64,000 bases of DNA from Luminiphilus sp. (lineage in GTDB: Bacteria; Pseudomonadota; Gammaproteobacteria; Pseudomonadales; Halieaceae), in the NCBI GenBank assembly GCA_012270045.1, contig JAAXJC010000153.1, positions 43,655 to 107,654 of the forward strand, read 5' to 3'. Numbering within the stretch: position 1 is the first letter of the stretch; each line of letters begins with the position of its first letter. The notes beneath the pieces were generated by a model. That model was not told the origin of the DNA. It saw only the letters and a list, made by a program, of their open reading frames with translations, and searched no databases. The position numbers were made by a program, and so were the translations under genes. Positions 9,795 through 21,661 of this stretch are shown in pieces.

Positions 9795-11375
9795 TTAGCC
9801 GTGGGCAGCTGCGGTGTCGACTTTCGGCGGCACCTCAAAAGTATGGTACGGGGCCGGTGTCGGCACCGTCCATTCCAGGCCTTCAGCGCCGTCCCAAACC
9901 TTCTCATCGGACACCTTCTCGCCCGCAACAATGGTGGCGATGACGTTATAGAGGAACAGGATCTGGGATGCTCCGTAAACAAAGGCACCGATCGAGGACA
10001 TCATGTTGAAGTCCGCAAACTGCAGGGCGTAGTCCGGCACGCGACGGGGCATACCTGCCAGACCGACGAAATGCTGGGGGAAGAAAGTAATGTTGAAGCC
10101 GACGAAGGAAACCCAGAAATGCAGCTTGCCCATGGTCTCGTTGTACATTCGGCCGGTCCACTTGGGCAGCCAGAAATACACCGCAGCGGTCATTGAGAAC
10201 ACCGCGCCAGCCACCATGACATAGTGGAAGTGGGCGACTACAAAATAGGTGTCGTGGTACTGAAAATCCGCCGGCGCAATGGACAGCATCAGGCCCGTGA
10301 AGCCACCGATGGTGAACAGCACAAGAAAGCCAATGCTGAACAGCATCGGGGTTTCAAAGGACAGGGCGCCACGCCACATGGTGCTGATCCAGTTAAACAC
10401 CTTCACTCCGGTCGGCACCGCAATCAGCATGGTGGCGTACATAAAGTACAGCTCTCCAGCTACCGGCATACCCACCGTATACATGTGGTGGGCCCAGACA
10501 ATAAAGGACAGGAAGGCGATCGATGCAGTGGCGTAAACCATCGACGCATAGCCGAACAGGGGCTTGCGGGAGAACGCCGGGATGATCTGGGAAACCACCC
10601 CGAAGGCGGGGAGGATAATGATGTAGACCTCGGGATGGCCGAAGAACCAGAAAATGTGCTGGAACAGCACGGGGTCACCACCACCCGCCGCAGAGAAAAA
10701 GCTGGTACCGAAATGAATGTCCATCAGCATCATGGTCACCGCACCGGCCAGCACGGGCATAACCGCTACCAGCAGGAAGGCGGTTATCAACCAGGTCCAG
10801 ACGAACAGGGGCAGTTTCATGTAGGACATGCCGGGGGCCCGCATATTCATCACGGTAGCGATGATATTGATGGAGCCCATGATGGATGACATACCCAGCA
10901 CGTGGATCGCGAAAATGAAGAAAGTCACCGACGGCGCGGCGTAGGTGGTAGACAGCGGCGCATAGAAAGTCCAGCCGAAGGCGGGGGCTCCCCCCTCCAT
11001 GAACAGGGTCGATGCCAACATCAGAAAGCCCGGTGGCAGAATCCAGAAGCTCCAGTTATTCATGCGCGGCAGTGCCATATCCGGCGCCCCGATCATCATG
11101 GGAATCAACCAGTTGGCCAGGCCGACAAAGGACGGCATGATGGCGCCAAATACCATGACCAGACCGTGCAGGGTGGTCATCTGGTTAAAGAAGCCGGGCT
11201 CAACCAGCTGCATGCCGGGCTGAAAGAGTTCCGCACGAATAATCATGGCGAACGCGCCGCCAAGAATGAACATCGCGAATGAAAACCACAGGTACATCGT
11301 GCCGATGTCCTTATGGTTTGTCGTGAACAGCCAGCGGGTGATACCTCTGGCGGGACCGTGATGATGAGCACCCAT
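9795..11375 (-). CDS. coxA: Cytochrome c oxidase subunit I
   Basis: 526 aa; heme-copper oxidase motifs WFFGHPEVYIIILPAFG, HHMYTVGM, DTYFVVAHFHYVM. Confidence 0.97.
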   Translation of the reverse strand: MGAHHHGPARGITRWLFTTNHKDIGTMYLWFSFAMFILGGAFAMIIRAELFQPGMQLVEPGFFNQMTTLHGLVMVFGAIMPSFVGLANWLIPMMIGAPDMALPRMNNWSFWILPPGFLMLASTLFMEGGAPAFGWTFYAPLSTTYAAPSVTFFIFAIHVLGMSSIMGSINIIATVMNMRAPGMSYMKLPLFVWTWLITAFLLVAVMPVLAGAVTMMLMDIHFGTSFFSAAGGGDPVLFQHIFWFFGHPEVYIIILPAFGVVSQIIPAFSRKPLFGYASMVYATASIAFLSFIVWAHHMYTVGMPVAGELYFMYATMLIAVPTGVKVFNWISTMWRGALSFETPMLFSIGFLVLFTIGGFTGLMLSIAPADFQYHDTYFVVAHFHYVMVAGAVFSMTAAVYFWLPKWTGRMYNETMGKLHFWVSFVGFNITFFPQHFVGLAGMPRRVPDYALQFADFNMMSSIGAFVYGASQILFLYNVIATIVAGEKVSDEKVWDGAEGLEWTVPTPAPYHTFEVPPKVDTAAAHG

Positions 11376-11390
11376 CTATAACTCTCCCGA

Positions 11391-12515
11391 TTACCCTTTC
11401 TTGTAACTGGCCACATCAGCGGGCTGCACAACGTCGCCCGTGTTGTTGCCAAACGCATTTCGCTGGTAGGTGATGACGGCCGCCATCTCCGTGTCACTCA
11501 GCTGCCCGCCGAAAGCCTGCATGGCTGTACCGGCAACGCCCTTGATGCTGACATCAAGGTGCGTGTTGATATCACCCAGCGCGACGGCACTGCCTGCGAT
11601 AGCTTTGCCCACGCCGCCCTCGCCGGCAGCGCCGTGGCAGGCGACACACTGTGTGTTGTAGATTGCCTCACCTTCCGACATCAGCGCGTCGAGGCTCATT
11701 TCCACGGATGCTGACGCCAGTTCGGTGGCTTTCTCGGCCCGTTTGGCAGCCATCCAGCTGTCAAACTCTTCCTGGCTGACGGCATGGACAACAACCGGCA
11801 TGAAGCCGTGGTAGGCGCCGCAGAGCTCGGTGCATTGGCCCCGGTAGATGCCCTCCTCACTCACTTTCGACCAGGCCTCGTTGATAAAGCCAGGGATGGC
11901 ATCGCGCTTCACCGCCATCTCGGGTACCCACCAGGAGTGGATGACATCATTGGCGGTGATCAAAAAACGGACCTTGGTATCGACGGGGATAACCAGAGGC
12001 TCATCGACCTCAAGCAGGTAGTTCTGACCCTTGTCCTCGGTGTTGTAGATGGCTTCCTGGGACGTGGACAGGTTGGAAAAAAACGCCACCGGTGCGCCCG
12101 AATCGTCCAGATACTCGTACCGCCACTTCCACTGGTAGCCGGTAATGAGAATATCCAGCTCGGCCTCGTCGTTGTCGTATACCTCCAACAGCGTGGAGGT
12201 GGCAGGCACCGCCATGCCCACCAGAATCAGAAACGGAACCGCCGTCCAGGCAATTTCAACCTTGGTGCTCTCGTGGAACTGGGCCGGTACCACACCACGG
12301 GACTTCCGGTGATAGATGATGGAGTAAAACATCACCCCAAAGACCAGCAATCCGATGATCACGCAGATGATCAGAATCAGCATGTGCAGGTCGTATATCT
12401 CCGCGCCGATCTCGGTAACCCCGGGGGACATATTGACCTGGTTCTGGGCCAGTGCCAGCAGCGGCCAGGATGACATGGCAGCGCCAGCAACAAACAAACT
12501 TTTCTTGAACGACAT
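11391..12515 (-). CDS. coxB: Cytochrome c oxidase subunit II with C-terminal cytochrome c domain
   Basis: CuA site GQCTELCGAYHGFMPVVV; C-terminal CVACHG heme motif; start at MSFKKSLFVAG with signal peptide. Confidence 0.94.
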   Translation of the reverse strand: MSFKKSLFVAGAAMSSWPLLALAQNQVNMSPGVTEIGAEIYDLHMLILIICVIIGLLVFGVMFYSIIYHRKSRGVVPAQFHESTKVEIAWTAVPFLILVGMAVPATSTLLEVYDNDEAELDILITGYQWKWRYEYLDDSGAPVAFFSNLSTSQEAIYNTEDKGQNYLLEVDEPLVIPVDTKVRFLITANDVIHSWWVPEMAVKRDAIPGFINEAWSKVSEEGIYRGQCTELCGAYHGFMPVVVHAVSQEEFDSWMAAKRAEKATELASASVEMSLDALMSEGEAIYNTQCVACHGAAGEGGVGKAIAGSAVALGDINTHLDVSIKGVAGTAMQAFGGQLSDTEMAAVITYQRNAFGNNTGDVVQPADVASYKKG

Positions 12516-12858
12516 GTTCGCCTCTCCAAGGTGGCTTTGGGGCAAACCGGGTTTTGACCGCCGGCCACACAGCATCGCTAACCACGCCGGTTGTGGATGC
12601 CAGGAAGGTGTGGTGTTCCCCCAAAAAATGTATGGGCAACCGGGTTGATCTCTCGGCTACCCCGCCGCCAATGGCTCACCCACACCGTGGGTGCCATCTC
12701 AAGCGCGGCGAATTATAAACAAATGATCGAACAAACACAGGCTGCACCGTGTTTTTCAGTATCATTCACAGGAATGTGCCAGACCGGACCTGGGCTGCCC
12801 TTTATATAGTGGCTTGTAAAGTCGCTGGGCACTAGATATGGCGTAGCCCGGTCGGGGT

Positions 12859-13134
12859 TTATTCGTCGCTGCCATCGGGTTCGGCTGCACCGTCAGCCAC
12901 ATCAACCAGTCGAACGACATCGGCGGGGGTTTCTACCCGGCGCGCAGCGGGCCGGGACACCCGTGTTGCCACCGGCGCCGGCACTTCTACCGGACGCTCA
13001 TCACCAAACCCGCAGTCCACGCAACGTCGGGTTGCTCCATCACCGCTGACCACAATTCTATCCATGACCCCGCACCGGGGGCACACAGCTCCGGCAATGA
13101 AGCGAACGGGGGGTGGTCTTTGCTTACCTGGCAT
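12859..13134 (-). CDS. YheV-family putative metal-binding protein
   Basis: RFIAGAVCPRCGVMDRIVV...RRCVDCGFGDE, two CxxC pairs. Confidence 0.75.
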   Translation of the reverse strand: MPGKQRPPPVRFIAGAVCPRCGVMDRIVVSGDGATRRCVDCGFGDERPVEVPAPVATRVSRPAARRVETPADVVRLVDVADGAAEPDGSDE

Positions 13135-13207
13135 GTTGGGGTTTCCGGGTCGGGGTCTGTTACCTTAGGGGAATTCATAGCACTTTTCGCGTTCAGGGGT
13201 AATAGCA

Positions 13208-13780
13208 ATGCGCCGCGTTTCCTATCGCGCTGAAGACAACGTCCGCCAGTGGACCACCAGCGAACCGCGTATTGGCGCCCGGGTGATGGTGGACCCCACC
13301 GCCATGGTCCTGGGCGATATCAGTCTTGGTGACGACGTCAGTATCTGGGCCAACTGCTCGATCCGTGCGGATATGCATCGAATCAGTATTGGCTCTGGCA
13401 GCAATATTCAAGACAACTCGGTACTGCACATCACCCACGCCGGTCGCTTCAATCCTTCGGGCTGCCCGCTCGTTATTGGCGAGCAGGTGACGGTGGGACA
13501 CCGTGCGGTGCTGCACGGTTGCTCCATCGGCGACCGGGTCCTTGTTGGCATGGGCGCCATTGTCATGGACGGCGCCGAAGTGGCCGATGAGGTGATGATT
13601 GCAGCGGGGGCCCTGGTCACCCCGGGCAAAAAACTGACCAGCGGCTGGCTTTATGGTGGCAGCCCTGCAAAAGCCATGCGCGAGATCACTGCCTCAGAGC
13701 GGGAGTTCCTGAGCTACAGCGCAGAGAACTATGTGCGCCTCAAGCAACAATATCTCGATGACGGCAGCGATAACCCGGTG

Positions 13781-13810
<30 letters not shown>
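13208..13810 (+). CDS. Gamma-class carbonic anhydrase family protein (YrdA-like)
   Basis: Left-handed beta-helix hexapeptides: VLGDISLGDDVSIWANCSIRADMHRISIGSGSNIQDNSVLHI, VTVGHRAVLHGCSIGDRVLVGMGAIVMDGA. Confidence 0.92.
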
Positions 13811-15585
<1,775 letters not shown>

Positions 15586-15635
15586 TTAACATCCATCTGC
15601 TGCACACTGTGCCCTGCAAACCCAAGACCGAGCCA

Positions 15636-16193
15636 TCAGGCTCTCAGTACTTCTCCGGTGCCCAGCCGGCGTATTGTCGACGGTTTGGCGGTGGCGTCAA
15701 CCGACCCCCGGGCCCGGGGCAGATTCGGACCAAAGTAACGCACGACCTGGAATCCCTGGCGCGCTGGCTGAGACCCGGCAGGATTCGCCGATGTCGAAAC
15801 AACCGGTCCACCAAAAGCGCAACTCAGCGCCTTTAAGCTGGGCGCCCCGGTGACACGAACCGCAACCTCCTCACTGTCCCCGGTAATCCAGGGCGGAAAC
15901 AGTCCCCGATTGGGGAGCAACCAGGTATTGCCGCCGGGCCAGCTCATTTCCAGCTCGGCGCGCAGGGGCGCGGGCAAGGGCGCCAGTATCGGAGCCAGCA
16001 TATCAATGTCCCCCGCCACCACGATCAGTCCCTTGGTCACGGAACGCTGCTTGAGTGCCAGGACCGTATCGACTGCGGACTCGCAAAAGGGATCACAGCT
16101 GAGCCCCCAGACCGCCTCCGCAGGACAGGCAACCACACCTCCCTGCCCCATGTGCTGGGCCAGCCCCTGTATGGCAAATCTTGAAACTTTCAA
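15636..16193 (-). CDS. tsaC: Threonylcarbamoyl-AMP synthase (YrdC/Sua5 family)
   Basis: GGVVACPAEAVWGLSCDPFCESAV, VAVRVTGAPSLKALSCAFGGPVVSTSANPAG. Confidence 0.9.
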   Translation of the reverse strand: MKVSRFAIQGLAQHMGQGGVVACPAEAVWGLSCDPFCESAVDTVLALKQRSVTKGLIVVAGDIDMLAPILAPLPAPLRAELEMSWPGGNTWLLPNRGLFPPWITGDSEEVAVRVTGAPSLKALSCAFGGPVVSTSANPAGSQPARQGFQVVRYFGPNLPRARGSVDATAKPSTIRRLGTGEVLRA

Positions 16194-17341
16194 TGGGCAC
16201 CTGTTCCCCGGAAACCGGCGTGAGTCTGCTCCACATAGCCAGCAAGCTCAAGCCGCGTAATGGTAATCAGCAACTCACCGGTCGACAGTCCGGTGGCAGT
16301 CGCCAGAGAGCCGAGGTCAACCTCACCATCCCCCAGCAGGGTCATTATGCGCGCCTCCTGTGCTCCCATTTGGGCACTGGACCGGCTTTGGGCATCCGGG
16401 CCACTCCCGCTGCCAACAGCAACCCCAGCCCCGTCCTCCAACGCCGCCCAACCGCGCAGGTTTACCCCCAGTTGTGTGATGAGCTGCTCCGGCGTCTCCA
16501 GCAGCTGTGCACCCTGACCCAGCAGGTAGAGACAGCCGGCGCCGTTCCTGTGGAACAGGGACCATGGCGCGGCGAACACCTCCCGGCCCTGCTCAACGGC
16601 AGCGGTTGCCGTGATCAGGGAGCCGCTGGGGCGGCCTGCCTCGATCACAACGGTGGCCAGGCACAGGCCGGCCAGGGTTCGATTGCGCCTGGGAAAATGC
16701 CAGCGGTGGGGTACAGCACCCGGGCAAAACTCGGTAAGCAAAGCACCACGGGCCTGAATATCCCGGGCCAGCCCCCGGTGTTTGCTGGGATAGATGCGAT
16801 CCAGGCCCGTGGCCATGACCGCCAGGGTTTGCCCACCACTGTCCAGCGCCCCGCGGTGAGCCGCAGCATCGATGCCCTTCGCCAAACCGCTGACCACCAG
16901 AAACCCCGCCGCGGCAAGTGCCCCGGCCACCCGTTCAGCAAGCCGCAACCCATCCCTGGATGGCTGCCGTGTACCCACCACAGCGATGGCCGGCTTACGC
17001 AGGCATGAAGGGTCTCCGGACAGAAAAAATCCCAGGGGGGCATCCGGAAGCTGCGCCAGTAGCGGCGGGTAATGGGCGACCCCCGGGGGCTGCTCCCCGA
17101 GGTGAACCAGCACCCCCGGGAATAGCGGCTCCGGGCTGGCCTGCCGGCCCTGTTCAGCGTCCAGCAGTGGGCGCAGATCGGCAAGTCCGGGGGGGCCAAG
17201 ACCATGGTTTGCCCGCCAGGCAACCGGATCGAAACCCGATATCAACAGGTCTTTTTTGGTCTCTCGAGCTATCCGGTCCGTTGTCAGAAACCCATACCAA
17301 AGGGCATCAGCCCCAGGGTTCTGGGCCAGGGTGTGTGGCAT
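16190..17341 (-). CDS. dprA: DNA-processing protein DprA (Smf)
   Basis: [58 protein letters not shown]. Confidence 0.93.
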   Translation of the reverse strand: [383 protein letters not shown]

Positions 17342-17407
17342 TGCGCTCGTCCTTGAGCTGGGTAAAAGCGGAAGCTGTGGCCTATGTCAGCCCCAACCCG
17401 TCACGCC

Positions 17408-18556
17408 TCAGGGGTTTTTAACCTTGTCCCCCACCGCCAGCGGCCGGGTGGCGGTCAATACCAGGCCATAGCTCGCCTTTTCATAGACCGAAAACAGCAT
17501 CAGCACGCCGGCACGCACATCGGGCAGGGACACCATTTCATTATTGACGGGATCCTTGACCACGTCTCCGGTTTGATAAATGGCCAGCACATCACCCAGT
17601 TCCAGGCCCTCTCGGGCGCCGCGGTTGATGGTAACGATATTCATCTCGCCAATTTGGGTCACGCCGGAGGTCACTGCGACCATGAAGCCATTCTCGACCT
17701 CAACCCCGGGTGCCTTGGGCTGGAAAAATGCATCCAGGATGCCCTCCTCCAGGGGTATCAGGCGGTCCCCGATCCGAATTTCCTCGGTCATTCGGGTGAT
17801 TTCAAATTCCTTGACATCCCCGGGGGCAGAACTGGGTTCCTCGCCGGGCAGCAGGGAGGCGCTGCCAATGTCTATCGCTGTTATACCCAGCATTTCCTGG
17901 GTGATGGGGTCCACGATGGGGCTGCCCTCACGGATTATTCCGAAAGCGCGATCCTCGGGGTCAATGGGGCCCCTCACGTAAATGCGATCCCCCAAACCAC
18001 TGATGATGCGCTTGGCATCTCCCGCGATGACGTAGGCCAGCGAGCCCATCAGCCCCGGGTCCAACACCCGGTTGGCGCGCAGGAATGGGTCAATCTGGTC
18101 TCGGGGTATGGGCGGAATGGCGGTGTCCAGGGACTCGCTGCGCACGCTGGGGGACAGTTTGACATCGCCCCGGCTGGCCAACCCCAGCCGTGGCCGACCG
18201 TCTTCCCAGCGCAGGGAGAGGACATCCCCCGGGTAAATCAGGTGTGGGTTATCAATTTGGGGGTTGCTGTCCCAGAGCTCCGGCCAGCGCCATGGCTCCT
18301 CAAGATAGATGCCACTGATGTCCCACAGGGTGTCGCCCTGCTTGACCACGTAGGTCAGGGGGACATCGCTTCTCAATTTAACAGTGTCCGGGCGCTGGGC
18401 GCCCACTGTCACCGACACCAAAACCAGCCAGACAACCATTGCCGCCAACAACCACCTTGCGGCGGCCGGGCTGCTGCGACCACTATCCAAACTGCAAGCA
18501 GAACGTCTCACTATCGAGCCCCTCTTTTGACACGTCCGGTGACCATCCCTGGCCAC
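17408..18556 (-). CDS. LysM peptidoglycan-binding domain protein
   Basis: LysM motif YVVKQGDTLWDISGIYLEEPWRWPELWDSNPQIDNPHLIYPGD; N-terminal hydrophobic segment; adjacent to dprA. A downstream start (around MVVWLVLVSVTVGAQ) is also possible. Confidence 0.85.
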   Translation of the reverse strand: MARDGHRTCQKRGSIVRRSACSLDSGRSSPAAARWLLAAMVVWLVLVSVTVGAQRPDTVKLRSDVPLTYVVKQGDTLWDISGIYLEEPWRWPELWDSNPQIDNPHLIYPGDVLSLRWEDGRPRLGLASRGDVKLSPSVRSESLDTAIPPIPRDQIDPFLRANRVLDPGLMGSLAYVIAGDAKRIISGLGDRIYVRGPIDPEDRAFGIIREGSPIVDPITQEMLGITAIDIGSASLLPGEEPSSAPGDVKEFEITRMTEEIRIGDRLIPLEEGILDAFFQPKAPGVEVENGFMVAVTSGVTQIGEMNIVTINRGAREGLELGDVLAIYQTGDVVKDPVNNEMVSLPDVRAGVLMLFSVYEKASYGLVLTATRPLAVGDKVKNP

Positions 18557-18700
18557 GCTGTTTGATTACCCCGGGGTCACCAGCACCGGTTTTTAATGCA
18601 CGTCCGGCGTGGCACCTTGCAAGGTATCCAATAGCGCGACGGCGGCTCCCGGAATACTGCGTGTATAAAGGCGCTTGGGACGGCGAGCCTGCACAGGCGC

Positions 18701-18706
18701 TATAAT
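18701..18706 (+). promoter_or_regulatory. Possible -10 element (TATAAT) upstream of def-fmt-rsmB
   Basis: Exact TATAAT about 90 nt upstream of def. The best -35-like hexamer (TTGGGA, 18675-18680) has a suboptimal 20-nt spacer. Confidence 0.35.
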
Positions 18707-18795
18707 CCCAGTTTGATGCGGCAATTTGACGCTGGCAAGCGCAAATGCTGCCACCTTATACCGTTCCAGGTCACACCGGAGCCGAACCCCAGACC

Positions 18796-19302
18796 ATGGC
18801 ATTACTCCCCATTCTCGAATTTCCTGACCCGCGCCTGAGAACCGTGGCGGCCCCCGTTACGGACGTCGACGCGCGTGTACTCCGGCTCATTGATGACATG
18901 CTGGACACCATGTACGACGCGCCCGGGATTGGGCTTGCAGCAACACAAGTGGATGTTCATGAACGCATCATCGTCATCGACGTGTCGGAAGGACGCGACG
19001 AACCCAGGGTCTTCATCAACCCGGAAATCGAAATTCTGGACAATGAACTTGGGGAATACGACGAAGGCTGTCTGTCCGTGCCGGGCTTTTATGAAACCAT
19101 AAACCGGCCCAGGACAATCCAGGTCACAGCCTTGGACCGGACCGGAGCGACCTACAGCGAACAGCTGGATGGCCTGTTGGCCATTTGCCTGCAACACGAG
19201 ATCGATCACCTGGAAGGCAAGCTGTTTGTCGATTACCTGTCGCCGCTGAAACGTCAACGCATACGCCGCAAGCTTGAGAAAAGCCAACGGCAGCGCGGCT
19301 GA
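18796..19302 (+). CDS. def: Peptide deformylase
   Basis: [57 protein letters not shown]. Confidence 0.96.
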   Translation: MALLPILEFPDPRLRTVAAPVTDVDARVLRLIDDMLDTMYDAPGIGLAATQVDVHERIIVIDVSEGRDEPRVFINPEIEILDNELGEYDEGCLSVPGFYETINRPRTIQVTALDRTGATYSEQLDGLLAICLQHEIDHLEGKLFVDYLSPLKRQRIRRKLEKSQRQRG

Positions 19303-19305
19303 GCA

Positions 19306-20271
19306 ATGAGCGCGCCCCTGCGGGTCATTTTTGCCGGCACGCCGGAATTTGCCGCTGAACACCTGGACGGTTTGCTGTCCGCTGGGCACCTCGTCTGTGC
19401 CGTGCTCACCCAGCCCGATCGCCGGGCTGGGCGCGGCAAACGCCTGCAACCCTCGCCGGTCAAAGCCAGGGCGCTGGCCGCGGGCTTACCCGTGCTGCAG
19501 CCTGATTCCCTGGGCTCGACAGACATACAGAGCCAACTGGCCGCACTGGAGGCGGACGTCATGGTGGTGGTCGCTTATGGGCTGCTTTTGCCCCAGGCGG
19601 TTTTGGACATACCCCGGCACGGCTGTCTCAACGTACACGCCTCCTTGCTACCCCGCTGGCGCGGCGCGGCCCCCATTCAGCGGGCGATTGAAGCGGGGGA
19701 TGCCGAGAGCGGCATCACCATCATGCAGATGACCGCCGGGCTGGATACCGGCCCCATGTTGCGACAGCTACGCTGGCCATTGGACGCCCACGAAACCGCA
19801 GGCACTCTGCAGGCGCGCATGGCAGAGGCTGGCCCCCCGGCATTGCAGTCGGTGCTGGCCTCCCTACCCGAGCAACTGGCCAACGCCCAGCCACAAAACG
19901 ATGGGCTGGCGACCTATGCCAGCAAAATCAAGAAAGCGGAATGCCAACTGGACTGGCAGGGGGACGCCCAAACCCTGTGCCGGCAAATCCGCGCATTCAA
20001 TCCCGCGCCGGTGTGTTTCAGCTTTCTGGACGGCGAGCGCATCAAATTCTGGCAGGCTGAGGAGGTCGCCATGCCGGAGCCCCAGCCTCCGGGAACCATA
20101 TTGGCGGCAACCGATGAGGGAATCACCGTCGCCTGCGGCGCCGGGGCACTGCAAGCGACCCAGCTGCAGTTTCCGGGCGCGCGCCCGCTGCCCTGTGCAG
20201 AAATCATGCGGGGCCGTTCCTCGGCACTGGCCCCGGGCCAGCGTTTCGCCGGGCTCGACCCGAACCCATGA
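19306..20271 (+). CDS. fmt: Methionyl-tRNA formyltransferase
   Basis: VIFAGTPEFAAEHL, LTQPDRRAGRGK, NVHASLLPRWRGAAPIQRAI. Confidence 0.96.
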   Translation: MSAPLRVIFAGTPEFAAEHLDGLLSAGHLVCAVLTQPDRRAGRGKRLQPSPVKARALAAGLPVLQPDSLGSTDIQSQLAALEADVMVVVAYGLLLPQAVLDIPRHGCLNVHASLLPRWRGAAPIQRAIEAGDAESGITIMQMTAGLDTGPMLRQLRWPLDAHETAGTLQARMAEAGPPALQSVLASLPEQLANAQPQNDGLATYASKIKKAECQLDWQGDAQTLCRQIRAFNPAPVCFSFLDGERIKFWQAEEVAMPEPQPPGTILAATDEGITVACGAGALQATQLQFPGARPLPCAEIMRGRSSALAPGQRFAGLDPNP

Positions 20272-21566
20272 GCAAATCACTGCCGGCCCGGGCGATGGCT
20301 GCCAAAGCCCTGGCTGCGGTCTGCAACGGGGAATCCCTGGCGCGAGCCCTGCCGGCCCAGCTTGAAGACGCCGCCAGCGAACAACGGCCGTTTATTCAGG
20401 AGTTGGTTTACGGGTCATTACGGGAGTGGCCTCGACTGGCGGCCATTGCCAGGCAGTTGTTACGCAAACCCCTGCGCAGCAAGGACCATGACATCCACGC
20501 CCTGATCATGCTGGGATTGCACCAGTTGTCCAGCCTCAGTACCCCGGACCACGCGGCGGTCGGGGAAACCGTGGCAGCAACACGCAGCCTGGGTAAAAGC
20601 TGGGCAACGGGCCTGGTCAACGGCTGTTTGCGCAGCTACCAGCGGGATGCTGCCGAGCTTGAATCCCGGCTCACAACCCCAGAACAGCTGGCCTTACCCG
20701 ATTGGTTTTGGCAGTCAATTGACCGGCAATGGCCTGGGCAAGCCGCCACAATTGCCGCTGCCAGCCGCAGCCACCCACCCCTCACCCTGCGCTGCAACCG
20801 GTCGCGCATTAGCCCGGAGCAGTACCACAAACGCCTCACCGAGGCCGGTTGCAGCGCGCACTTTAGCGCCGAAGTAGCAACCGCCATCACTCTGGATCCG
20901 CCGCGACGGGTTGAGGACATCCCGGGGTTTGCCGACGGACTGAGTTCCGTGCAGGACGCATCGGCACAACTGGCCGCCCAGTTCCTTGAGCCCCAGGACG
21001 GTGAGTCCATCCTTGACGCCTGTGCAGCCCCCGGGGGCAAAACCTGCCACCTGCTGGAATGGGCCCCCGGGGCCAAAGTGCTGGCCACGGATAACAACGA
21101 GCAGCGGCTGGACAGCGTCGCAGAGAACGCCCGGCGTTTGGGCCTGACGCCGGAAATGGCTGTCCTGGATGCAAGCTGCGCCGATACCGTTCTGGCGGGC
21201 CGCTCCTTCGATGCCATCCTTGCAGATGTGCCCTGCTCCGCCACCGGCGTCATGCGACGCAACCCTGACATCAAGATCACACGCAGCCGGTCAGACATCG
21301 AGGGCTTTGCCAGGCAACAACGCAGTATTCTGGCCGGCCTCTGGCCCCTGCTGCGACCCGGCGGACGCCTGCTCTATGTGACCTGTTCTGTTTTGGGCGA
21401 AGAGAATGATGACGTTATTGCGGCGGTGCGCCCTGATTTGGACGGATGCTCCATTGCACCACTGGCATCATCGGCGGCTGTTGAGACGAAATACGGCTTG
21501 CAGACCCTGCCCTGCCAGGGCGGGGGCGACGGGCTTTATTTTTCCCTACTGGTGAGAAATTGCTGA
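20268..21566 (+). CDS. rsmB: 16S rRNA (cytosine-967-C5)-methyltransferase
   Basis: DACAAPGGKTCHLLE, DVPCSATGVMRRNPDIK, NusB-like N-terminal domain, def-fmt-rsmB order. Confidence 0.95.
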   Translation: MSKSLPARAMAAKALAAVCNGESLARALPAQLEDAASEQRPFIQELVYGSLREWPRLAAIARQLLRKPLRSKDHDIHALIMLGLHQLSSLSTPDHAAVGETVAATRSLGKSWATGLVNGCLRSYQRDAAELESRLTTPEQLALPDWFWQSIDRQWPGQAATIAAASRSHPPLTLRCNRSRISPEQYHKRLTEAGCSAHFSAEVATAITLDPPRRVEDIPGFADGLSSVQDASAQLAAQFLEPQDGESILDACAAPGGKTCHLLEWAPGAKVLATDNNEQRLDSVAENARRLGLTPEMAVLDASCADTVLAGRSFDAILADVPCSATGVMRRNPDIKITRSRSDIEGFARQQRSILAGLWPLLRPGGRLLYVTCSVLGEENDDVIAAVRPDLDGCSIAPLASSAAVETKYGLQTLPCQGGGDGLYFSLLVRNC

Positions 21567-21661
21567 CACCAATTGACGCCCAATGCGGTAAAAAACACCA
21601 TGAAAATCCGACGCTGTCCGTTTAAGGTCGTGTCACCTCCAGAGGAGAGGTTCGACAAACC

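Noticed and set aside
11391-12515. CoxB carrying a C-terminal cytochrome c domain as a possible novel fusion
   Set aside because: Subunit II-cytochrome c fusions (caa3-type) are well known in bacteria.
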